Assembly (NCBI GenBank): GCA_037447655.1 | Contig: JBBHKE010001485.1 | Span: 62,001 to 126,000 of the forward strand | Length of the DNA stretch: 64,000 nucleotides | Reading direction: 5' to 3' | Source of the DNA: Zygnema cylindricum | Taxonomy: Eukaryota > Streptophyta > Zygnematophyceae > Zygnematales > Zygnemataceae | Part shown: piece after piece, positions 34,658-46,426 of the stretch | How positions within the stretch are numbered: position 1 is the stretch's first letter | How the letters are laid out: each line of letters starts with the position of its first letter | The notes under the pieces: generated by a model | Seen by the model: the letters and a program-made list of their open reading frames with translations, nothing else | Told to the model about the DNA's origin: nothing | Databases searched by the model: none | Position numbers and translations under genes: made by a program

Positions 34658-35784
34658 CATAGTTCAAAAGTAGGTGCAAGTACACCCATACAATATGCCT
34701 ATTGTACGAAAATTTTACAATACTACCTTAAGACCCATATTGTATTGGCCTCAAAATGAAATAAAATAGTAACAGGGTTGAGTCATAGTTCAAAAGTAGG
34801 TGACAGTACACCCATACAATATGCCTATTGTACGTAAATTTTACAATACTACCTTAAGACCCATATTGAATTGGCCGCAAAATGAAATAAAATAGTAACA
34901 GGGTTGAGCTGCACATGGTTCGATAGAGAATTAAACGTCATGTCTAAATTTGAAAAAAAAAACGGACAAAAAAATTATGTGAGTTTTGAGCGACTTTTTA
35001 TTTAAACCCTCAAATTTGGACGATCTGACGGTCGTTGATGAAAGTAACGATCTAAGAAGATCACATGAAAAGCCCATAACACAACTTACAAAAGGACTAT
35101 CATCAGATTCGTCCGCGGGTTTTTTTTCCCGAGCAATGTCATCCTACGCCGTGTCAGTTCGCTAAAAAATTTCGTTCGGCGGCGTGCGCTGTACTATGAG
35201 CAAACGTCAGATTCGTACGCTCGTACAGGGGTGTGCACAGCACACACAAATACACTATGCCTACGTTGCGCGAGTTTTGTGCCAAGCTTTGTGCACCTAC
35301 CAAAGGCCTACCATAAAAACGCCTACTTTTGAACTATGGTTGAGTTGCACCTGGATCGATAGAGAATTAAACGTCATGTCTAAATTTGAAAAAAAATCGG
35401 ACACAAAAATCTTTTTATGTGAGTTTTGAGCGACTTTTTATTTAAACCGTCAGATTTGGACGATTTGACGGTCGTTGATCAAAGTAGCGATCTAAGAAGA
35501 TCACATGAAAATCCCATAACACAACTTACAATATGACTTACGTCCGCGTTTTTTTTTTTTCCGGGATTTTTTTCCCGCACAATGTCATCCTACGCCGTGT
35601 CAGTTCGCTAAAAAATTTCGTCCGGCGGCGTGCGCTGTACTATGATGATACGTCATTTTCGTACGTTCGTACAGGGGTGTGCACAACTCACACACATACA
35701 GTATGCTTACGCTACGCGAGTTTTGTGCCAAGTGTTGTGCTCCTACCAAAGGCCTACCATAAAAACGCCTACTTTTGAACTATG
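34658..35784 (+). mobile_element. hAT-like MITE (outer copy) carrying a nested copy
   Basis: The outer element consists of 34658-34783 and 35339-35784. Its terminal inverted repeats are CATAGTTCAAAAGTAGG at the start and the exact inverse CCTACTTTTGAACTATG at the end (17 bp, allowing the next base to differ). It is flanked by a perfect 8-bp duplication GTTTTTTC (34650-34657 and 35785-35792), the size typical of hAT elements. No transposase frame is present, so it is non-autonomous. Confidence 0.85.
34784..35338 (+). mobile_element. hAT-like MITE, inner nested copy
   Basis: A 555-bp full-length copy with the same terminal inverted repeats, inserted into the outer copy. The host-element sequence GTTGAGT is duplicated on both sides (34777-34783 and 35339-35345), 7 bp here; loss of one G at the right junction would explain a shorter-than-8-bp duplication. 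Internal sequence is nearly the same as the outer copy. Confidence 0.85.
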
Positions 35785-37717
35785 GTTTTTTCTATTACGC
35801 CATTTAGGGTATTTTTTTCATTTTTTATCATCTAAATAGAGCGTTGTACGGTTAGTGTCAGACTGTACAAAAATGTACCTTTTTAAGTGAGAAAGTATAA
35901 TTAATGGGTTTTAGTAACCACAGACGCATGAGAATATGCGCTCTAAAAAGGGGATGAAATCGGGTTGTCAAAAATCACGTTCTCACATATTCCTCCGACA
36001 ACCGCATTTCGACCGTGTGAACGTACGATTTGTGTACAGTTTGTCAGATTTTTAACAGAACATATATTAGTGTAAACAAGTTTGGGGCGGTTGTTTATTT
36101 TTTTTTTAATCCAAATTAGTATAAGTAAATATCCAGTATATATGTTTTTTTTGAAAAAGTCCAAATTCTCAATCAGCGTAAATAACAGTAATTATTCCTA
36201 CGCGCACACTTGTATGTAGTGTACAGTAAGTACTTGAGTCGCATCAAAAATTCCAATACGTAGCCTTTTGAATTCGAGTAGAAATTAGAAGCCACTTTCA
36301 GTACACCGCGAATCGTAATTAGAGTAAATTACTCTAATTCGGTCGCTCGAAATTTCGGCTCTATGATATTGAATAGAGTAAACAATTCTAATTTAATCAT
36401 TATTCTATTTTAGGTGTAGTTTAATTAGCGTAAAAAATTGTAATATAGGTTCGCTTTAAATAGTGTGGAGTATGGACGACGTTCGAACGTGCAGAATTGT
36501 ATTTTTTGAAGTAAAAAGGTACAAATAATGATATATTAGAATCGTGCTCGCACGTGAAATCGCACTAAAAAAAACCGGCCAAATTCCAAAAAAAAAAATC
36601 CGTTCGCATATCTTCGTCTGTCAACAGCATGGTCGTCTGTGTGAACATTGATATAAGTTTACATGTGAAAATGTAATTGTTCAACGGCGACAACACGTAT
36701 CTGCCCTAATTCTAATGTTTACTTTATAACTGTTGTTTGGCATTCCGCGTATTCAGTTTAGATAGGGGAACTTGACTCCGCGTATGCAATTTAGAAGTGA
36801 AAATGTACTCTAATTTAGGAGTACGTTTGTTTTAGCGTAAAGATTTATCCTCAAATGACCAAACTTACCAAAATTACCCTTAAAAATAGTAACTTTTAAC
36901 TGTAATAGGGGTGAATGATCACATTGGGACACGAATTAAAGTAATAAACTAAAAAAAAATAGAGTAAATATACAACATTAGGTGTGGGTGATATGTGGCA
37001 TAGGGTAACGCCAAATGCGCACAGACCCCACAAAATAGATTCTTTCCTACACCAATCACAACCACTCTTTGTTTTTTGGTTCAATGATAAGATAACACTG
37101 CCGCCATCCTAAAAATCTGTCCACTTTTTCAACAGGAATGTGGCAAATTCTCTCCTCCTCTTCCACCACCATGGATTTCACCTTGTCCACGTCATCACTT
37201 TCACGCCATTTGCGAACCATTTATGAAGGAGGAGACAAAATTGCTTTATTGTTCGATTCAGATGTGAATTTAAATCCGGAAATTTAATCAGGATTATAAT
37301 CAAAAGCAAATCGAGGATCGATATCGAAAACGGAATTAAAAGCAGAATTGGGATTAAAACTAGATTCAAAACTGGAATCAATTTCGGAATCTAAAATAGA
37401 AGAAACAGGAACAGAATTGAAATTCGAATCAAAATCAAAAAACCCAGAAACACTTTTAGAAAATTCGGAAGCCGAATTGAAAATTGGGTTTTATTCAGAA
37501 AATGATTCGAAAACAGGTTCGAATACAGATTCAGATTTATAATTAGATGACAGCTCAGCAGTACAGGAAAATGGAGAAGAAGAATGGAGTATGGAAAAGG
37601 ATTTAAGTTTTGTTATGAGAGAGGCAATCCGGTTTGGAGAATCATAAAAAAGAGATTCGGCAATAATGAGATTCTTCGACATCTTTGGAGTTGAAGGAGA
37701 GGGAGAAGAGGGAAGAC
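35785..37717. other. A/T-rich spacer with old repeats
   Basis: No gene supported. It contains AGCGTAAA-type motifs (around 36175, 36428) similar to sequence near 34635, plus a low-complexity stretch at 37255-37550 made of degenerate GAATCAAAA/GAATTGAAA units, which yields a Ser/Glu/Lys-rich frame that I do not regard as a gene. Confidence 0.45.
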
Positions 37718-38957
37718 ATGGCGGACATTTTTAAAGAAGCTTCGGATGAGGTCAGTTATTTGGAGGGGGGAAGGGAAAGGAATATCAATTTTTCATTTGG
37801 GTTTTGCATTAAGCTTGTAAATTATATTGAAATTGTGTTTCTGTGTTAAATTTCACATTTCATATGTTGTAATGCTTCTGTATGTTTACGTGATGTTAAC
37901 ATGATGGTAAGCGAGTGAAATATATCATATAAACAAATATATAAACATATAAATAAATGTAAACAAATGTATAGTTTTGGGTTTACTTTAGTATTATTTA
38001 TTCCAATTTAAGCCTTTACAATGTGGAAGATTCTTAACTACTTACCAAATAAAAAAAAACAGTATTTCAACGCTATTTCATGTTCAGGGGCCAAAATAAA
38101 ACCGACACCAAAATTATTGCTATTTACGTTAATAACAATTCAAGGTGAAAGTTCACTACAGTAAAATTATAAATTATTCTAAAGATATACGGTGCAATAA
38201 AAGCTATATGCTACATTATTTTATTTTTTGTTTGAAGTAGAAGTTTAATGTGATATGATTTTAACGCAATCTTTTCAGGGAGAAGTTTTTGATAAAAACA
38301 GTAGTTATGCAAGTAATTGGCAATTCCAGTTTGAAATGATTTTTTTTTCCCTCACAATTTTATTTATTTTACAATTTTCTCGTCACCACTTTTTACCGCT
38401 TTTTAACGGCTTTTCTTTAGAACATTAAGTCTTTAAATCCTGTTTCACATGTATTACAACCACTTGAAATTTGCGATAGATTTATTCCGTTTTAACTATA
38501 TAATATAAATGCTATCAATTTTCAGTCAATTTCTCTATCCCTGTCGATTTCCTATCATTATTTCGTCAAATTGCTATCAATTTTCAGTCAATTTCTCTAT
38601 TCCTGTCGATTTCCTATCATTATTTCGTCAAATTTCTTCTGTCGATTTCTGCCGATTTTCTATTGAATTTAATGTTGACTTTCTGCTAATTTTCAGCCGA
38701 TTTTCAGTTGATTTTAATTTCGAATTTTTACAATTTTTCTCATGTTTTTTCAATTTTTGTCTCAGTGGATAAGGGAACTTCTGGATGATTGTTTCCGATG
38801 CATTCGAGACGCCTTCGAAAGGGTTGAGGGAGCTTTGGTCGGACTCGAAAAATTGAAAGATATGGGAGGTTTTGATCGAATGGACAAAAAAACAAAAACC
38901 GATGTTGTTTCCGGGGCGGAGGAATTTGTCGACCAATTGAAAGTTGCTTATATGCGA
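37718..38957 (+). CDS. Possible small two-exon protein, unrecognised
   Basis: Candidate exon 1 is 37718-37750 (ATG, ends GAG before GTCAGT), encoding MADIFKEASDE. Candidate exon 2 begins after TTTTTGTCTCAG (acceptor ends 38765) and runs in the same phase to the TAG ending near 38960, encoding WIRELLDDCFRCIRDAFERV, then a charged helical stretch ending QLKVAYMR. The ~75-residue product would be acidic, helical and without membrane segment. The second exon reads like a real protein (regular hydrophobic spacing, no low complexity), but I do not recognise a family. An alternative acceptor at ~38280 could add an internal exon. Junction coordinates are approximate by a few bases. Confidence 0.35.
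38511..38634 (+). repeat. 62-bp direct tandem duplication
   Basis: Two adjacent units starting GCTATCAATTTTCAGTCAAT at 38511 and 38573, differing at about one base. They lie in the presumed intron of the small gene. Confidence 0.85.
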
Positions 38958-38960
38958 TAG

Positions 38961-39589
38961 GCTGGTACTACTTCTATGTTAATGCTATTGTACGATACGG
39001 AACTAAGAGATTAAGACTAAGCAATGGAGAGAGTTAAGGTTGAGAATTTGCAAGAAATTGTTGTTTTTATGGAAACTGGTATGAAGTCATTAGCCGGAAT
39101 ATTTTGAAAAAAAATGATGTTTATGAAATAGAACTCATTTTCTTAAATGTTTACGTAAATAGTTGACCAAATATTTTGGTTCGAAACCTAGGTGGTAGAA
39201 AATTATAAGTGAACTTTTTCATTTTTTCTATGATTTCATTCAATTTAGGCACTTTTACGGGAAATCTTTGGAATACTGGAGAGTAAAATTATATATTTTC
39301 TCATGTTTTCCTCCTTTTTTTGACTGCCTCGCTTTTCTATCTTTTTTTTCAAAATTTGAAAGACGTAGATTTGAGAATTTACTTTTTGCAGAATAGTTTG
39401 TGAGATAAAATCAATAACAATTGATAACTCCAAAAAAACTAGGGTGTTTTTGGTACAATTTGGCAAGACGAGAAAGACAGTTGATTCATTGATGTTTTCA
39501 ACAACATGAAGCTCTACTGACGGGCCTGTTGAATAATAGAAGATCGGGTATGTTTTCCGCCATTGTTTTTTTAGGGCCCATTTGTTACA
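38961..39589. other. Spacer before pyrimidine tract, nothing seen
   Basis: A 124-codon minus-strand frame (39245-39619) is Lys/Glu-rich and has no recognisable motif; I do not call it a gene. Confidence 0.4.
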
Positions 39590-40530
39590 CTGCCTCTCCT
39601 TCTCTTTCAACTTCTCCACACTCTATCTTTCTCCCTTTCTTCCTCAAATCCTTTATAATCGGCCCCCATTCTATCTCCTCACTCTCCCCCTCTCACTTTC
39701 CATCCCGCTTTTAACCAGGCTCACCTCTCTCTCTCCCTCTCCACCCCCCCTCTCCCTCTCATTTTTTTCTTTCCTCTCAATTCGTCTCTCTTTCCCTCGT
39801 CCTATCTCTCTTTAAATCCATCTTATTTCTAACACTCTCGCTCCCGGACGCTTTCCTTAATATTCTGTTATAACCCTAAAAACCTTGTTCTTAAATCTCG
39901 TTCTTAGTACTTATCCCTTTCAATTTTTTCTCCATCTTTTACTACCTCTTTCTCCTTTTCCTTTTGAATTTGTCTCCCCCCTCTATCGTCACTATCTCTC
40001 CCACTTCTCGTCCCACTGTCAATTACCCCCTCTTCTCCAGTTTCCGTCGCTTCTATCTATCCATTCTTCCCCTCTCCCTTCCCCCCTTCACTCTCTCACT
40101 CCGAGCCGCTCTTCCTCTCTCTCTCTCTCTAATTGCTCCTCCCTCTTCTATTCTTCTCTCCACAATTCTTTGCCCCTCTCACGCTCACGCCAACTCTCTC
40201 TTCCTCCTTTTTCCCCTTCCTCTCAATCTGTCTCTCTTTCTCGCATCCTCTCGCTGTTTTCCTCCATCTTCTCTCCATCACTCTTGCTAACAGTCCCTCT
40301 CTCTCCCAATCTGTTGTATTTTTTCCCCTATCCCTGTCCTTCTATCTCCCATTTATTCCCCCTCCCTTTCAATCTGTCGCCCCATCTCTTTATACCACTC
40401 TTTCTTTCTTCCATTTTGAATCAGCGCCCCCCCAATTATTGCCTCATCAAATATCCCTCATCCTCTCCCTACCCTGTTATCCCTCCCCCTTCCAATTATA
40501 CTCCCTCTTCTTCTGTCAACCCTTTTCACC
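39590..40530. repeat. ~940-bp pyrimidine-rich low-complexity tract
   Basis: Mostly C and T on the plus strand, with long Ser/Pro/Leu/Phe frames in two registers. It is fused in frame to the copia polyprotein, so the N-terminal ~220 residues of that open frame are composition artefact, not gag. Confidence 0.85.
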
Positions 40531-40531
40531 C

Positions 40532-40552
40532 TTTAACCGAGCTTCGGTTAAA
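40532..40552. repeat. Perfect 9-bp hairpin at the tract/copia junction
   Basis: TTTAACCGA, loop GCT, TCGGTTAAA. It sits exactly where the pyrimidine tract gives way to copia-like coding sequence. Confidence 0.8.
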
Positions 40553-43500
40553 GGAGGGGCAGACCGGTGATACCCCGAGAGGAAAGAAAAAGGCCCTTGT
40601 CACACAGGTACTTGAGGCGGAATCCGAGGATGAGGACGATGAGCTCCTTTTGGATGAGGAGTTGGAGGCGAAAAATGAGGTCGAAATTCCACGAAGGCAG
40701 AAATGTGCTTACGGTGGATTGAAAGGTGAAGCAGGCTGGATCATAGATTCACGTGCCTCCATGCACATGTGTAAGGATAGGCACCTGTTCACTAAGATAA
40801 GAAAGATTCCCACCGTAGAGATGGAGTACGGGGATGGGAGGATAGTCACCACAACTCTTGTAGGATCGGTAGATCTGAAAGTGTTAGAAGAAGGAAAGAC
40901 ATCCATATTAACATTCTCCGATGTATTGTTTATTCCGGAGCTGAACAAAAATCTTATCTCTACATCAGTATTAGATGATAAGGGTTTTTTCACTAGCACT
41001 TGGGAAGGAGTTTTTATTGCTGGTTTTGAGAAGGATGTCTATTTCATTGCTGAGAAAGGTAGCCATGGGATGTTTAGGCTGATCTTAAGTAATGAAACGA
41101 AGAAACTTTATTATGCTGGTGTTCATGATATTATGATGTGGCATAAAAGGCTTAGACATGTGAATCTAGATAAGTTAAGAGAGATGAAAAAGATGGGAGT
41201 GGTGGAAGGGATTCAATTCAGTGAAAGTGATGATATAAGTGATTGTAGTGGATGTGCTCAAGGTAAAGCACACAGATTACCCTTTCCTAAATCAGCCACC
41301 TATAAGGGAGAAAATATTATAGATCTAGTACACACAGATATTTGGGGACCGGCTAAAGTGCCCTCACCGGGGGGGAAGAGATTTATGATGACTAAAACTC
41401 ATGATTGGTCTCGGTATTCCCAGGTGTATTTTTTGAAAAAAAAGTCAGAAGCTCAAGATTGTTTTAGACAATATAAAGCGTGGAGCGAAAAACTCCATGA
41501 AACTCCAATCAAGAGAGTTAGGAGTGACAATGGTGGAGAGTATACTTCTAACCAGTTTGAGGATTTTTTGAGGGAAGATGGGGTCCAACACCAAAAGATA
41601 GTTCCAGAAAATCAAGAATAGAATGGGGTAGCTGAAAGATTAAATAGAACACTAAGTGATAGTGCTAGAAGTATGTTGTCAAATAAAAAGATAGGAAAAA
41701 GGTTTTGGGCAAAAGCAATGAACTGTGTTAAATACCTCAAGAATAGAGTTCTTACTTCACCTATAAAAGATCAAACACTTTATGAGAGATGGACAGGCCG
41801 GAAACCAGACATATCTCACTTAAAGGTTTTCGGCAGTTAAGTATTCAGTCTAGATACTGATCAGTCCAATTGGAAGCTAGATCCTAAAGGAAAACCGCGA
41901 TACTTATTAGGATATGATGAAGATGTTAAAGGATATAGAGTTTATGATCTAAAAAGGGAAGATATAATCTTAGTAAAGCATCTAGTAGTTATGGATGAAG
42001 GAAAGTCTGTGGATCCCTTCAAATATACGAAGTCAGTAAAAATCAGATTTGAGTCAGAAAATTCCGATGGCTTTGAGCTTCCTAACTATCCAGGTTTTAG
42101 AGAAGATGACATTCTTGCAGGAACAAATCAGATCGAAAAGGACTCGGTTGTGGAAACTCCAGTGACAACTCTACTCGAAGCGGAAGACGTGGTTGAAATC
42201 GATTCGGAATCAAAGGATTTGGGAGAAGCCGAGTTTGTTCGAAAGAATCCACGAGAACCATCTATTCCGGCCTCAGATTTTGAGGGGGGGAGGAGAAGTA
42301 GCAAAAGACTGCAAGAAAAACAGGTTAATAACAAGGTAACTAAACTATCTCACCAAGATGAACCTCAAACTTATGGAGAGGCGATGACTTGTCCAGAGAG
42401 AAACCGGTGGAAGAGAGCCATCAATGAGGAGATGGCTTCAATCATGGCAGCTGATACTTGGGAGCTGGTGGACTGTCCACCTAACCGAAAACCAATCGGT
42501 TGTATGTGGGTTTTCAAATTAAAACTGAACCCAGATAACACAATCGAACGCTACAAGGCCAGATTAGTGGCAAAGGGATTTACACAAAAGGAAGGAATTG
42601 ACTACGAGGAAACCTTTGCCCCGGTGGTCAGATTTCCCTCCGTCCGCATACTTCTCTGTTTAGCAGCGGCGGAAGACATGGAAGTGTATCAGATGGACAT
42701 CAAGACAGCCTTTTTGCATGGAGAATTGGAAGAGGAGATCTTCATGCGACAACTTGAAGGTTTTGTGGAGGAAGGAGAGGAGAGTAAGATATGCCGGCTG
42801 ATTAAATCTCTTTATGGTTTGAAACAGACACCTCGACAATGGAATAAGAAGCTTGATGAGTTTCTTACCGGTCTGGGATATATTCGGATCAGCTCAGATC
42901 ACTCAATCTATGTTTTCGAAGATGAGGAAGGTTTTATATTTATTGCAATTTATATTGATGATTTGCTTGTTTTAAGTAAATCAATGGAAAAAATTAACAA
43001 ACTGAAAACCGATCTTAAGGGGAGATTTGAAATGAAGGATATGGGAGAAGCAAGATATATTTTGGGAATTCAAGTAGAGAGAGACCGAAAAAGGAAAATT
43101 ATAAGACTGACTCAAAAGGAAGCAATAGGGAACATGCTTGAAAAATTTAAAATGGATAAAGCTAATAGTTGTACAACTCCAATGGAGTTGAAGAAGGGAA
43201 GTGTGGGGAGTGAGGAAGAAGGAGTCATAGTCTTAGACGAGGAATTATCTCCTGATGAACAGAAGTTCATGCAGAATATTCCTTACAGGCAAGTAGTGGG
43301 AAGTCTAATCTATTTTATGAATTGTACCCGGCCGGATATAGCTGCAGTTGTAGCAGTGCTGAGTAGAAGTCTAAATGCTCCCACTAAGAAGGATTGGGAG
43401 GTAGCTAAGAGAGTCCTTAGATATTTGATAGGAACTAGGGATCTATGGTTGCATTTGGGTGGGGAGAATACTGACATCACTACTTGGAGTGATGCCACTT

Positions 43501-43915
43501 CTGGATATGTATTATATGTGGGTGATGGGGCTTGCTGTTGGAGTAGCAAACAGCAAAAGGTTATTGCTCAGACCACCATGGAGGCTGAGTATATGGCCTC
43601 TTGCTCTGCCGTAAAAAAATTGATGTGGGTCAAGTCTTTGCTTAGTGAGCTTGGTCACCTTAAGAGTGGTGTGCAGAAAATATTTTGTGATAATCGGCAA
43701 CAATCGCTATTTCTGCCAATCCTAAACATCATTTTAAAGCCAAACACATGGACATCAGACTCAGCTTTGTTAGAGAAAAAGTAGAAAACAAAAGAAATCA
43801 GTTTAGAGTACAGACCAGATAGTGAGATGGTAGCAGATATGATGACCAAACCTGTGCCTTCCCCTAAGCTAATTTTTTGCAGGGAGAAGTGTGGTCTGAA
43901 ATTAAAGACTGACTA
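40553..43915 (+). pseudogene. pol: Copia pol polyprotein relic (PR-IN-RT-RH)
   Basis: One register runs from ~40553 to 43784. Protease motif at ~40738 reads WIIDSRAS: the catalytic Asp-Ser/Thr-Gly triad has Arg in place of Gly. Integrase shows an HHCC-like finger (MWHKRLRHVN then CSGCAQGKAH), HTDIWGP and RSDNGGEY. A TAG at 41619 falls beside the third catalytic region and a TAA at 41838 breaks the integrase C-terminus. Reverse transcriptase from ~42380 shows KPIGCMWVFKLKLNPD, YQMDIKTAFLHGELEEEIFM and YIDDLLVLS. RNase H shows TTMEAEYMASCSA. Near 43700 and 43800 the register shifts and returns, so the TAG at 43782 lies in a shifted stretch; the end ADMMTKPVPSP is still readable to a stop near 43915. 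Non-functional. Confidence 0.9.
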
Positions 43916-43929
43916 GAAAATAAGGGGAG

Positions 43930-44976
43930 TGTAGAAACTAATGGTTTTAAAGTATTTTCTAGGTCTGAAAAGAAATAAAGAAGCCGAGGCAGTCTATCTC
44001 TAACTTCTCTCTCCAACTCTCAAACTTGTCGCAGTCACTGAGAAATTGGAGAGGAAGCTAGAGCCATGGCTACCTAGGCTATCCTGAGGTTTACGGGAAA
44101 TTTATATTAGTTTAGGGATTATGTACTAAAAGGTAATCCGGCCACAGGATTTGATCCTGGTACCTGCCGGCCGACAGATAGTAGATAGCCGGTAGCCTTA
44201 GCCGTTAGGTCTAGAAGTAGTCTTACGTAACATATAGTACGATATTAATTTAAACATTAATACGTAGGTTAAATCATTTAACTGTAACTGTGTACGGTAT
44301 ACATAGATCCGGTAATGTATAAGTACGGAATTCGGTACATTCACAAAATCAATATCGCGCATTTTATTTAGTAAGTGAAACGAATACCGCGCATGTATTT
44401 ATTACGGCTACGATTAAATTAGATTCTAATCGGACGGCCGGAATTAGCGCCGAGATCGCGGAGGAAGATTTCGGCGGTTTGTGGTCATCGCCACATCGGA
44501 TGACGCGTGGCGAAATTACGTTGGATCGTGGAATCTCCGGAGATTATGGCACCGAATCCGGATATGACATGTGTCGACATTTGGGACATGTCGTACAATG
44601 TTCGTACATAAAGTACACCGGCAGCTGTACTTTTGCGTACGGAACTGTATTCTGATTGGTTCCGTACATCAGTAGATAGAGTCTGTGAGAGAGATAGGAC
44701 TTAGAAAAATTAGGAGATAGGACCCTCTCTCCCAGAGAGCTTCTGTACAAAAGGTCAACTTTGACCCTTCATAACTTACTGCTCAGGGGAGCAAATTCAG
44801 AGATTCTTTTTGCTATCGACTCAGGGGAGTCTTGCCTTCACGGGGATGCAAGTAGTTAGGGTTTTTGTCTACCAGGGTGGTAGTTATTTTTGCTGAAACA
44901 CAAAGGGGTCAGGATTATCCTAGCGGCTTCTAGGAAGTTGTCTACTGTGAGGACTTATGGAGGTCTCAGTGTTTCA
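43930..44976 (+). repeat. 3' LTR of the copia element
   Basis: Starts TGTAGAAAC right after a purine-rich tract and probably ends GTTTCA at 44976. About 1047 bp. Similar in order and sequence to the solo LTR at 52663-53972: shared blocks include AGTCACTGA, GAGCCATGGCT, GATCCTGGTACCTGCCG, ATTCTTTTTGCT and GGAGTC. It contains no coding frame of note. Confidence 0.8.
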
Positions 44977-45668
44977 TGAAAGAGTCCAAGACCCATCCAA
45001 ATTTTTTTGCCATACATGCACGTGACGGAAAAGGGGAATAATAGCTAGTACTCCCTATCATCCTAAAATTTTCCCATTCGTGTGGCGCGTGTGTGGATCG
45101 TTTGTCTTTCGCTGTTCGGGTGATACTTTAACCAAAATCACCTAGCGAGGTGATTTTAGATAAACTTATTTGACGAGTTGGATTCTTTTGCTTGGGAGCA
45201 AGAAAGAGGAAAACGCCAAAATGAGTTCACAAGATGACAAACATGGATTACATTCAAATGATATAAGTGACGTTCACTGTAATGTGGTAAAATTATTTTT
45301 TTCACAACGGCAAAAGATTTTATTTTTGGAGATTGGATTTTGGGGGGAAACACCATAAAAAAATCGATACTATAATACATGGGGACACCCCCTAAATTGA
45401 TTAATGAATTTTTAAATTTGCTGCCAACAAACAGTAATAACTATGTTCTCGTATCGTAAATTGATATAATTTATCCATGCGGTTAGTAAATATAACTGTA
45501 AAAGTTTCGAGCGGATCAAGGTTGAACAATCCTTTTGTCATTGTTGTAATCACACACTTTCCCCTTTAGCAGGCCCTAAGATTTTATAGGAGAATCAAAG
45601 AAGTGTCACCCTTTGGTGTGACTTGTTGCGTACACGCACCCGTTTGGCACGATGTAAGGCATTTCAAT
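44977..45668. other. Spacer, nothing seen
   Basis: Flank between the copia LTR and the next MITE. Short frames only, no recognisable protein. Confidence 0.45.
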
Positions 45669-46046
45669 CATAGTTCAAAAGTAGGTCATAGTTCAAAAGT
45701 AGGTGAAAGTAGACCCATACAATATGCTTGTTGTATGTAAAACATACAGTATGACATTAAGACCCATATTATATTGGTCGCAAAAAAAGAATAGTAATAG
45801 GGTTGAGTTGCACATTGATCAATAGAGAATAAAACGTCATGTCTACATTTTGAAAAACATTCGGACAAAAAAATATTTTCCTGTGAGTTTTGAAGTGTTT
45901 TTTATTTTAACTGTCTGATTTGGACAATCGAACGGTCGCTGATCAAAGTAGCGATTTACAAAGATCACATGAAAAGCCCATAACGCAATTTACAATAAAG
46001 ACGCCTACAAAAGCCTTTCAATACAAACGCTTACTTTTGAACTATG
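45669..46046 (+). mobile_element. hAT-like MITE with duplicated left terminal repeat
   Basis: Left end CATAGTTCAAAAGTAGGT occurs twice in tandem (45669 and 45687). The right end reads TTACTTTTGAACTATG. Flanks ATTTCAAT (45661-45668) and TTTTCAAT (46047-46054) agree in 7 of 8 bases, placing the true left border at the first copy. Confidence 0.8.
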
Positions 46047-46150
46047 TTTTCAATAGCCTCCTATGCAAGGAATAAAAGTATTCTGTAGCTGGTCACAATC
46101 CTGTTTGTCGATGCGCGCCTAACCCATATACGTGCTACTTGTACACATTT

Positions 46151-46426
46151 CATAGTTTTAAAGTAGGAGTTTTAACGGTAGGCTTTTGGTCGGCGCCTTT
46201 ATGGTTAGTTGTGTTATGGGCTTTTCATATGATCTTCTTAGATCGTTACTTTGATCAGCGACCGTCCAATCGTCTGAATCTGATGGTGCAAATAAAAAAT
46301 TTTGGTCCGAATGTTTTAATTTGTCCGAATAGGTCCGAATACAATATGGGTCTTAGGGTCATGTTGTAAGTTTTGCGTACAATAGGCATGTTGTATGGGC
46401 CTACTTTCAACTACTTTTGAACTATG
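46151..46426 (-). mobile_element. hAT-like MITE in opposite orientation
   Basis: Internal sequence is the reverse complement of the copy at 45669-46046. Ends CATAGTTTTAAAGTAGG and CTACTTTTGAACTATG. Flanks ACACATTT and ACACAATT agree in 7 of 8. It is shorter than the others, by internal deletion. Confidence 0.8.

Larger units (their letters stand above)
40553..44976 (+). mobile_element. 5'-truncated Ty1/copia retrotransposon
   Basis: Contains protease, integrase, reverse transcriptase and RNase H in copia order, a polypurine tract (about 43917-43929) and a 3' LTR from 43930. The 5' LTR, primer-binding site and gag (no CCHC knuckle) are not found upstream; that side is a pyrimidine tract. In-frame stops and frameshifts show it is a dead copy. 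If the LTR ends at 44976 the following 5 bp are TGAAA, but no left partner is available to confirm a target-site duplication. Confidence 0.9.

Noticed and set aside
37348-37542. 64-codon Ser/Glu/Lys-rich frame
   Set aside because: Built from degenerate GAATCAAAA-type repeats; no splice or family support.
39885-40550. N-terminal ~220 residues of the 578-codon frame leading into the copia polyprotein
   Set aside because: A translation of a pyrimidine tract (Ser/Pro/Leu/Phe); no gag features.
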